Shown here piece after piece: positions 5,509-10,790 of a stretch of DNA of 10,790 nt. The stretch covers positions 1-10,790 of the forward strand of contig JAIOSN010000299.1 in NCBI GenBank assembly GCA_021107605.1. Reading direction: 5' to 3'. The notes beneath the pieces were generated by a model, which worked only from the letters and a program-made list of their open reading frames with translations, was not told where the DNA came from and did not search any database. Numbering within the stretch: the stretch's first letter is position 1; each line of letters begins with the position of its first letter. The position numbers and the translations under genes are program-made. The DNA is from Anaerolineae bacterium (lineage in GTDB: Bacteria > Chloroflexota > Anaerolineae > B4-G1 > SLSP01).

Positions 5509-6813
5509 TTACCGCAGGAAACCATCATAGTGACGCATCAGCAATTGCGCTTCCAGCTGTCGCATCGTATCTACTACCACACCTACGACGATCAAAAGCC
5601 CGGAGCTGCCGATTACCATCACATTGACACTCGTGAAAAATCTGATAATGAAAGGCAAGACAGCCACGCTTCCCAAAAACAGCGCTCCTACCAACGTGAT
5701 TCGGCGGTAAACGCCATTAATAAATGCCTCTGTTCTACGACCGGGACGTACACCCGGAATAAAGCCACCCTGTCTCTGCAAGGACTCCGGTAAATTTTGC
5801 TGTTGTACCATCACATCAGTGTAGAAGTAAGTAAATCCGACCACGGCCACAAAATAAAGCGGCGTATACCACGGATTAGAACCACTGAAAAATCCCATCA
5901 CCCCAGTCGCAAAATCTCGCACCCCCGGAGTGGTACTACCCATAAAGAATTGTGCAATCACTGCCGGGAAAGAGAGAATGGATTGAGCAAAAATCAAGGG
6001 AATCATCCCTGCCGTATTAACTTTCAGCGGGATGTAAGTGCTTCCACCACCATACATCTTCATTCCGCGCACCCGCTTACCATACTGCACGCGGATACGG
6101 CGTTCTCCCTCCTGCACGTAAACGATAACCAAGATGGTCAGAATGGTAAGGATCAAAAATAGCGCAAGGCCCAAAATACGATTCTCAGCAGCCCATATCT
6201 GCGCTAAATTCGAGGGAACTCGCGAGACGATACCACCGAAGATAATCAATGAGAGACCATTTCCAATCCCCTGTTCGGTGATCAATTCACCTAGCCAAAC
6301 GGCGAACATAGTCCCAGCGGTCATGGTTAGCAGAACAGTAATGGTGGAAAGTACTTGACCACTTCCAAAACCAAATTCTGGCAACACACTAGACGCGGCA
6401 GTAAGCGATTGCGCCAACCCGAAAGAATATAAGAATGCCAAGGGGACAGTCAGATAAAAGACCCATTGATTCATCTTCCGCTGGCCCTCTTCGCCTTCAT
6501 TTTTGATCATCTGCTCAAGCTTTGGAAAAATAGGCAATAGCAGCTGCAAAACAATTGAGGAGGTCACGTAAGGTGAAACTCCCGCCGCCAATACAGAAAA
6601 GTTTGCTACTGCGCCACCAGAGAGCATATCCAATAAATTGATCAACTGCCCTGTGGCTGACCCTCCAGAGAGAAGCTGTTGCAAGGCCGCACGATCCACT
6701 CCCGGTACGGGGATATTGGATGTCAAACGATAAATTATCAGAATCAGCAGAGTATAAAGCAAACGTCGCCGCAAATCTGGCAACCTTAATGCCTTACGCA
6801 GGGCTTCAATCAT
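5509..6813 (-). CDS. secY: Protein translocase subunit SecY
   Basis: SecY is the pore of the SecYEG channel that exports unfolded proteins through, and inserts proteins into, the cytoplasmic membrane. The 434-residue product has the ten hydrophobic segments expected. They begin near residue 18 (LLYTLLILIIYRL), with later ones around 112-135, 152-176, 213-233, 370-392 and 396-415. Family motifs include ELITEQGIGNGLSLIIFGG (176-194), the cytosolic loop YVQEGERRIRVQYGKR (232-247), IPLKVNTAGMIPLIFA (261-276), GFIPGVRPG (350-358) and the end QLEAQLLMRHYDGFLR. GGAGGAGG precedes the ATG. It follows rplO after 26 bases, as in most spc operons. The genes that usually come next, adk, map and infA, are absent. 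Confidence 0.98.
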   Translation of the reverse strand: MIEALRKALRLPDLRRRLLYTLLILIIYRLTSNIPVPGVDRAALQQLLSGGSATGQLINLLDMLSGGAVANFSVLAAGVSPYVTSSIVLQLLLPIFPKLEQMIKNEGEEGQRKMNQWVFYLTVPLAFLYSFGLAQSLTAASSVLPEFGFGSGQVLSTITVLLTMTAGTMFAVWLGELITEQGIGNGLSLIIFGGIVSRVPSNLAQIWAAENRILGLALFLILTILTILVIVYVQEGERRIRVQYGKRVRGMKMYGGGSTYIPLKVNTAGMIPLIFAQSILSFPAVIAQFFMGSTTPGVRDFATGVMGFFSGSNPWYTPLYFVAVVGFTYFYTDVMVQQQNLPESLQRQGGFIPGVRPGRRTEAFINGVYRRITLVGALFLGSVAVLPFIIRFFTSVNVMVIGSSGLLIVVGVVVDTMRQLEAQLLMRHYDGFLR

Positions 6814-6839
6814 TTTAGTTCCTCCTCCACTAAACTAAG

Positions 6840-7322
6840 TTAGCGAGTACGGTAGCCGCCCCGCTTCCAGGGTAATAATTCAACTGTGCCACCAGCGGCT
6901 TCAATCTTAGCGCGCGCACTCTTGGAGATACGATGCGCCTGCACCGCCACCGGGATATCAATCTCCCCATCACCCAAGATAACTACCAGCTCTCTCTCAT
7001 TCTTGATCAAACCTTGCGCCACTAACGCGGACAAGGTAATCACATCTCCAGTAGTAAACAATACTGAGAGCTCATAGACATTCACCGGCTGAAATTTAAC
7101 CTTCCACGGATTGGAGAACCCTTGCCCTCGCGCAAAAGGGAGCTTGCGCACGAGAGGTAATTGTCCACCTTCAAAATAAGGTTTAACGCCACCACCCGCA
7201 CGAGAATTTTGACCTTTGGTCCCACGACCAGCAGTCTTACCTTGTCCGGCTGCTATACCGCGCCCGACCCTCTTCCGCCGCTTAGTTGAACCAGGAGCAG
7301 GTTTTAGATCATGTAACTTCAT
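6840..7322 (-). CDS. rplO: 50S ribosomal protein L15 (uL15)
   Basis: L15 is a late-assembly 50S protein with a long basic extension into 23S rRNA. The 160-residue product opens MKLHDLKPAPGSTKRRKRVGRG, then GQGKTAGRGTKGQNSRAG and FEGGQLPLVRKLPFARG, all family signatures. It ends with a globular domain carrying VVILGDGEIDIPVAVQAHRISKSARAKIEAAGGTVELL. The frame is open 18 codons further upstream to 7376, but GGAGGA lies just before the ATG at 7320-7322 and the protein family begins MKL, so I use this start. The gene lies between rpmD and secY, the conserved spc order. Confidence 0.97.
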   Translation of the reverse strand: MKLHDLKPAPGSTKRRKRVGRGIAAGQGKTAGRGTKGQNSRAGGGVKPYFEGGQLPLVRKLPFARGQGFSNPWKVKFQPVNVYELSVLFTTGDVITLSALVAQGLIKNERELVVILGDGEIDIPVAVQAHRISKSARAKIEAAGGTVELLPWKRGGYRTR

Positions 7323-7347
7323 ACTATATCCTCCAACCACAACCCCA

Positions 7348-7551
7348 CTATGCAGCGGGATTGACGATTTCCTCAACTTGAACCAAATGAGAGACCTTAA
7401 ATATCATGCCGCGAATAGCGTCATTAGCAGGTCGCTCCACGATCTGATTGATTTTGCGCAAACCCAAAGCTCGCACTGTACGTTTCTGGCGCATTGAGTA
7501 GCCAATCGGGCTACGCACTAACTTGATTTTTAGCCGACCCTGTTCAGACAT
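7348..7551 (-). CDS. rpmD: 50S ribosomal protein L30 (uL30)
   Basis: L30 is a small 50S protein, absent in some bacterial lineages but present here. The 67-residue product contains LKIKLVRSPIGYSMRQKRTVRALGLRKINQIV, the family core, and ends with AIRGMIFKVSHLVQVEEIV. Its ATG shares one base with the rpsE stop (TGATG), so translation is probably coupled to rpsE by re-initiation. The length is a little above the usual 58-62 because of a few extra residues at both ends. Confidence 0.96.
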   Translation of the reverse strand: MSEQGRLKIKLVRSPIGYSMRQKRTVRALGLRKINQIVERPANDAIRGMIFKVSHLVQVEEIVNPAA

Positions 7552-8078
7552 CAGCTCTCACTCCTTCGCCAGAAAGGCATCACGCGAGCTTCTGGTACAC
7601 CACGATCTCGCGCTACCTCTTCGACACTCCGCATCCGCTTCAGTGCATCCCAGGTCGCCTGAATAACATTAATCTGTTTAGAACTACCCAGGGACTTAGT
7701 CAGCACATCATGCACCCCGGCGGCTTCCAAGACCGCGCGCGCCGGACCTCCCGCAATTACACCGGTCCCGGGAGTGGCCGGACGCACTAACACACGCGCA
7801 CAACTACATTCGCCTATTACCTCGTGTGGAACCGTGGTCCCTTCCAGCACAACAGAAACCATATCCCGCCGGGCACGCTCAGTGGCTTTACCAATAGCTT
7901 CGGGGACCTTAGGGGCCTTGCCGATCCCCACACCCACTTCACCATTATTGTTTCCGACCACTGCTACCACGCGAAAGTGGAATGCACGTCCACCCTTCAC
8001 TACCTTGGAGACACGCGTAATATCGACTACCCGCTCATCCAGTTCTGATACCTCTTCACGCCTATTTTGTCGACTCAT
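7551..8078 (-). CDS. rpsE: 30S ribosomal protein S5 (uS5)
   Basis: S5 helps form the mRNA entry tunnel and affects decoding accuracy. With the ATG at 8076-8078 the protein has 175 residues. The double-stranded-RNA-binding-like domain follows ELDERVVDITRVSKVVKGGRAF (13-33, with VVKGGR at 26-31) and includes GVGIGKAPKVPEAIGKA. The C-terminal domain has RPATPGTGVIAGGPARAVLEAAGV and KSLGSSKQINVIQAT. An ATG five codons upstream (8093) is in frame, but the codons for its extra MAGGK contain the AGGAGGA that serves the 8078 start, so the longer form is very unlikely. It overlaps rpmD by one base and follows rplR after 33 bases. Confidence 0.97.
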   Translation of the reverse strand: MSRQNRREEVSELDERVVDITRVSKVVKGGRAFHFRVVAVVGNNNGEVGVGIGKAPKVPEAIGKATERARRDMVSVVLEGTTVPHEVIGECSCARVLVRPATPGTGVIAGGPARAVLEAAGVHDVLTKSLGSSKQINVIQATWDALKRMRSVEEVARDRGVPEARVMPFWRRSES

Positions 8079-8081
8079 TTT

Positions 8082-8088
8082 TCCTCCT
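8082..8088 (-). promoter_or_regulatory. Ribosome binding site deciding the rpsE start
   Basis: Minus-strand AGGAGGA lies three bases before the ATG at 8076-8078. It falls inside the first codons of the longer in-frame reading from 8093 (Met-Ala-Gly-Gly-Lys), which shows that reading to be an artefact. Confidence 0.8.
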
Positions 8089-8111
8089 GCCATTTTTCAC
8101 CCAATGGCACT

Positions 8112-8477
8112 TCAGAAATCCAGGCCAGCCTTGCGGGCCGCCTCGGCCAACGCTTTCACGCGACCATGGAATTTATATCCAGCACGGTCAAAAACAACCT
8201 GCTTAATTCCTTTTGCCAATGCCCGTTCTGCCAGTAATTGACCGACAATCCGCGCCTCTCCAATCTTAGTCAGCTCGTCAGTCAGCTGAATTCCCTTGTC
8301 CGTCGTTGAAGCGGCAGCTAACGTATACCCCACCGTATCATCAATAATTTGAGCATAAATATGATTCAAACTACGAAAGACATTCAGACGTGGACGTTCT
8401 GACGTCCCAGACACCCTCTTACGAATGTGCAGACGCCGTCGCTCTCGGGCTCTACTGCGATTCCCCCCTGATTTCAT
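8112..8477 (-). CDS. rplR: 50S ribosomal protein L18 (uL18)
   Basis: L18, with L5, binds 5S rRNA and anchors it in the central protuberance. The 121-residue product has the basic N-terminal arm with RARERRRLHIRKRVSGTSERPRLNVFRS and the core HIYAQIIDD, and ends with the conserved VVFDRAGYKFHGRVKALAEAARKAGLDF. AAGGATGG lies before the ATG. It sits between rplF and rpsE as in the standard spc order. The 47-base spacer behind rplF shows nothing special. Confidence 0.97.
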   Translation of the reverse strand: MKSGGNRSRARERRRLHIRKRVSGTSERPRLNVFRSLNHIYAQIIDDTVGYTLAAASTTDKGIQLTDELTKIGEARIVGQLLAERALAKGIKQVVFDRAGYKFHGRVKALAEAARKAGLDF

Positions 8478-8524
8478 TATTCATCCATCCTTTTAATTAC
8501 CCTCGGTACCACGTACAATTAAAA

Positions 8525-9070
8525 CTAGATCGCCTTACCAGCCTTACCAGCCTTACGACGCACTTTCTCACCAACGTAACGGATCCCCTTGCCCAAGTAA
8601 GGCTCCACCGGCCGCCAGTGACGAATTTCAGCCGCTATTTGTCCGACTAGCTGTTTATCAGCGCCCTTGACAACAATGGTATTAGCACGTGGGTTCACCT
8701 CAAAAACAAGTCCTTCTGGCGGCTCAATCTCTACCGGATGCGAAAACCCCAACGTCATGACCAGCGTTTCTCCACGCTTCTCGGCGCGGTATCCTGTGCC
8801 ATGGATCTCCAGAGCTTTCTGGTAACCTTTAGAGACGCCCTTTACCATGTTATTGATCAACGCGCGAGTCAAACCATGCATAGCTTTTGACTTGCGCTCA
8901 TCATCAGGACGCTCCACGTACACAACTTTCTCTTTCAAAAAAATCTTCATCTCCGAAGAGAAGGTTTGTGTCAGCTTCCCTTGGGGACCGCTCACAGTTA
9001 CACTGGTCCCCACAATATCCACCTCTACTCCGGATGGGACCGGAATCGGCATTTTACCAATTCGAGACAT
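8525..9070 (-). CDS. rplF: 50S ribosomal protein L6 (uL6)
   Basis: L6 binds domain VI of 23S rRNA near the sarcin-ricin loop and the factor-binding site. The 181-residue product starts MSRIGKMPIPVPSGVEV and has two repeated alpha/beta domains. Signatures are GPQGKLTQTF, MHGLTRALINNMVKGVSKGYQKALEIHGTGYRA, GFSHPVEIEPPEG and EPYLGKGIRYVGEKVRRKAGK. The frame extends 14 codons upstream to 9112, but GGAGGT lies directly before the ATG at 9068-9070 and L6 starts here. The gene's last codons contain three near-identical nine-base units (CCTTACCAG on the plus strand, 8534-8560), giving the repeated KAGKAG end. The rpsH–rplF spacer is 133 bases. Confidence 0.97.
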   Translation of the reverse strand: MSRIGKMPIPVPSGVEVDIVGTSVTVSGPQGKLTQTFSSEMKIFLKEKVVYVERPDDERKSKAMHGLTRALINNMVKGVSKGYQKALEIHGTGYRAEKRGETLVMTLGFSHPVEIEPPEGLVFEVNPRANTIVVKGADKQLVGQIAAEIRHWRPVEPYLGKGIRYVGEKVRRKAGKAGKAI

Positions 9071-9203
9071 TCTGTACCTCCAAATTAGCCCTTCAGTTGC
9101 CTGGTCAGTCAACCATCTCTTCAGAATTGAAAGCTAAATAGTTTGCTGTTGCAAAACTTTTTCTACACGCTTTCAACTTGATCAGCGGAAGTTAACTATG
9201 CAA

Positions 9204-9611
9204 CTACCAAACGTGGCAAATAACTTCGCCGCCAACGTTTAGGCGTCGGGACTGTTGTCCTGTAATAACCCCTTTGGGAGTGGTAAGAATCGCAATACCC
9301 ATACCGCTACGCACCCAGGGAATCTGCTCAACCGAGGCATAAATACGCCGCCCTGGCTTACTTACCCGTTTCAAACCGGTGATTACCGAGCGCTGATCTT
9401 TGCGTTTCCCCACATACTTCAACTTAATATACAGAGTTGCTTGCGGTTTTTCCTGCTCATCAACCACTTTATAATCCTCAATGTACCCTTCGTCCTGCAA
9501 GACTTTGGCGATTGCCACCTTCATCTTTGACGTGGGCATAGCGACAGTACTATGTCGCACCATTAAGGCGTTACGAATCCGAGTCAACATATCGGCAATT
9601 GAATCTGTCAT
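9204..9611 (-). CDS. rpsH: 30S ribosomal protein S8 (uS8)
   Basis: S8 binds the central domain of 16S rRNA early in 30S assembly and, in E. coli, represses the spc operon by binding its mRNA near rplE. The 135-residue product opens MTDSIADMLTRIRNALM and contains MPTSKMKVAIAKVLQDEGYI, VSKPGRRIY and WVRSGMGIAILTTPKGVITG. It ends RRLNVGGEVICHVW, all standard for the family. A GAGGT overlapping the spacer after rpsN serves the ATG. rpsN ends 13 bases upstream. I could not confirm an S8-binding mRNA helix by eye. Confidence 0.97.
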   Translation of the reverse strand: MTDSIADMLTRIRNALMVRHSTVAMPTSKMKVAIAKVLQDEGYIEDYKVVDEQEKPQATLYIKLKYVGKRKDQRSVITGLKRVSKPGRRIYASVEQIPWVRSGMGIAILTTPKGVITGQQSRRLNVGGEVICHVW

Positions 9612-9624
9612 TATTTCAACCTCA

Positions 9625-9807
9625 CTACCAACTTGCCTTTTTCAAACCGGGAATCTTACCTTCTAACGCCATTTCTCGCAAGCAAATTCTGCAGAGACCA
9701 AAGCGGCGATAGTAACCGCGTGGACGACCACAACGGCTACAACGGTTACGAACGCGCACTTTGTACTTGCGTCGAGTTTCCCGAATCGGCATTGATGTTT
9801 TCGCCAT
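9625..9807 (-). CDS. rpsN: 30S ribosomal protein S14 type Z (uS14)
   Basis: S14 is a 30S head protein. This is the short zinc form: 60 residues with MAKTSMPIRETRRKYKVRVR followed by the C-x2-C-x12-C-x2-C ribbon at Cys23, Cys26, Cys39 and Cys42, and the end GKIPGLKKASW. The longer E. coli-type S14 (about 100 residues) lacks these cysteines. AGAGGGG lies about ten bases before the ATG, a somewhat long spacing. The gene is between rplE and rpsH as in the canonical spc operon. Confidence 0.97.
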   Translation of the reverse strand: MAKTSMPIRETRRKYKVRVRNRCSRCGRPRGYYRRFGLCRICLREMALEGKIPGLKKASW

Positions 9808-9843
9808 ATTATTTTACCCCTCTAACCTACTGTATTTCCACGA

Positions 9844-10383
9844 TTACCGCTGGCGGAAAGGCATGCCCAACATCGTCAATAGACGGTAAGCTTCCTCATC
9901 CGTTGCAGCTGATGTGTTAATACTTATCTCAAAACCCCTGACTTTATCAATCTGATCATAATTAACTTCAGGGAAGAGTAATTGCTCACGCAAACCCAAG
10001 GTATAGTTACCTCGACCATCAAACTTATCGGGAACCCCCCGAAAGTCTCTAGTGCGCGGTAACGCGATATTTATCAAGCGGTCTAAAAAGTCCCACATGC
10101 GCTTGCCGCGTAAGGTCACCTTAACGCCTATTGGTTGTCCCGCGCGCAATTTGAAAGCCGCAATCGATTTACGGGCCTTAATTACCACTGGCTGTTGCCC
10201 GGTAATCGTGGCTAAATCACGCACAGCATGATCAATTGATTTGGGATTATCCAGGGCTTCCCCCATGCCCACATTGAGCACCATCTTCCGAATGCGCGGC
10301 ACTTGCATCACGCTATCATAGCCAGACTCGGCCATCAACGCCGGCACTATTTCTTCCTGGTACCGTTTCTTCAGCTCAGGCAT
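9844..10383 (-). CDS. rplE: 50S ribosomal protein L5 (uL5)
   Basis: L5 binds 5S rRNA in the central protuberance and contacts the P-site tRNA elbow. The 179-residue product has MPELKKRYQEEIVPALM, VPRIRKMVLNVGMGEA, TGQQPVVIKARKSIAAFKLRAGQPIGVKVTLRG, DFRGVPDKFDGRGNYTLGLREQLLFPEVNYD and the end LLTMLGMPFRQR, all family signatures at the usual length. AAAGGAG lies before the ATG, and rplX ends 13 bases upstream. The gene order rplX–rplE–rpsN is standard. Confidence 0.98.
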   Translation of the reverse strand: MPELKKRYQEEIVPALMAESGYDSVMQVPRIRKMVLNVGMGEALDNPKSIDHAVRDLATITGQQPVVIKARKSIAAFKLRAGQPIGVKVTLRGKRMWDFLDRLINIALPRTRDFRGVPDKFDGRGNYTLGLREQLLFPEVNYDQIDKVRGFEISINTSAATDEEAYRLLTMLGMPFRQR

Positions 10384-10396
10384 ATTTCACACTCCT

Positions 10397-10720
10397 TTAG
10401 TCAATGGCTCCACCGCATTGACGGCAGACCCTTACCTTATGACCATCGTCCAACATAGTAAAGCCAACCCTCACCGGGGCATCACAATGCGGACAGATGG
10501 GCATCACTTTAGAAGCATAAATCGGCGCCTCGAACTTAATGCGCCCCGCTTGCACCTGAGAACGCCCCGCGCGTACTGATCGCTGATGCTTGGTAACAAT
10601 GGCGACATTGGAAACAACTACGCGGTCCTCTTTAGACAACACGCGCAGGACTTCTCCCCGCACTCCACGGTAGTTCCCGGAAATTACTTCGACTTTATCA
10701 CCTTTTTTAATCCGCTTCAT
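10397..10720 (-). CDS. rplX: 50S ribosomal protein L24 (uL24), zinc-ribbon
   Basis: L24 is an assembly-initiator protein of the 50S near the exit tunnel. The 107-residue product starts with a KOW motif (IKKGDKVEVISGNYRGVRGEVLRVL, residues 4-28), followed by NVAIVTKHQRS and APIYASKVMPICP. The C terminus has two CxxC pairs, Cys76/Cys79 and Cys99/Cys102, forming a zinc ribbon known from Thermus-type L24 and missing in E. coli. AAGGTGG lies upstream of the ATG at 10718-10720. It follows rplN by 24 bases, the conserved order. Confidence 0.97.
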   Translation of the reverse strand: MKRIKKGDKVEVISGNYRGVRGEVLRVLSKEDRVVVSNVAIVTKHQRSVRAGRSQVQAGRIKFEAPIYASKVMPICPHCDAPVRVGFTMLDDGHKVRVCRQCGGAID

Positions 10721-10744
10721 CTTATTAAACCACCTTGTTCCTGC

Positions 10745-10790
10745 TCACAACACTTCCGGTGCCAGAGAGACGATCTTTGCATATCCTTTC
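10745..10790 (-). CDS. rplN: 50S ribosomal protein L14 (uL14), C-terminal fragment
   Basis: Only the last 14 codons plus the TGA stop (10745-10747) are in the window, and the gene runs off the right edge. They read KGYAKIVSLAPEVL, which matches the invariant end of bacterial L14 (K-I-V/I-SLAPEVL). L14 lies on the 50S interface and forms bridges to the 30S. Its place before rplX agrees with the standard spc operon. The window edge, not damage, accounts for the truncation. Confidence 0.93.
   Translation of the reverse strand, partial: KGYAKIVSLAPEVL

Noticed and set aside
7774..8241. Long plus-strand open frame opposite rpsE and rplR (155 codons)
   Set aside because: It is a shadow of two clearly conserved ribosomal genes, with a low-complexity Ser/Thr/Arg-rich composition typical of antisense frames and no family match.
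9075..9103. TTGACT-N17-GCTAAT promoter-like pair upstream of rplF on the minus strand
   Set aside because: Transcription from it would start within or after the rplF ribosome site, so the transcript could not be translated normally. The -10 matches only four of six bases.

Overview
This window is a long stretch of a bacterial ribosomal-protein super-operon (the S10–spc–alpha type), read entirely on the minus strand, so gene 1 of the operon lies beyond the right edge and the operon ends near the left edge. I find 20 protein genes. From right to left, in transcription order: rplN (last 14 codons only), rplX, rplE, rpsN, rpsH, rplF, rplR, rpsE, rpmD, rplO, secY, rpmJ, rpsM, rpsK, rpsD, rpoA, rplQ, truA, rplM, rpsI. 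Spacers are mostly 3–75 bases, there is one stop/start overlap (rpsE/rpmD), and nearly every gene has a clear Shine-Dalgarno sequence. I corrected several starts using these sites and family alignment: rpsI, rplM, rpsK, rplO, rpsE and rplF. I also added rpmJ and the partial rplN.

Organism: a bacterium with moderate GC content by eye. S14 is the short zinc type. S4, L24 and L36 also keep their zinc-binding cysteines. The rplQ–truA–rplM–rpsI tail and the protein sequences recall Chloroflexota (Anaerolineae-like), but this is inference from remembered family sequences, not from a tree or search.

Layout: 1–538 has no gene. Its left part (1–262) carries several palindromes. A 142-bp, highly palindromic MITE-like element that can fold as a cloverleaf lies at 263–404. 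Two tandem rho-independent terminators for the operon lie at 405–430 and 456–496. Then 539–5343 holds the alpha-operon block plus truA, rplM and rpsI. The span 5344–5508 is a gap with a promoter-like sequence where many bacteria carry adk, map and infA. Finally 5509–10790 holds the spc-operon block with secY last.

Together the genes supply both ribosomal subunits, the alpha subunit of RNA polymerase, the SecY translocon pore and a tRNA pseudouridine synthase, so growth-linked transcription, translation and secretion are co-expressed. The coding part is ordinary. I see no new enzymatic or defence system. The points most worth a second look are the cloverleaf element abutting the terminator, the loss of adk-map-infA with a promoter-like site in their place, and the long acidic tail on RNA polymerase alpha.
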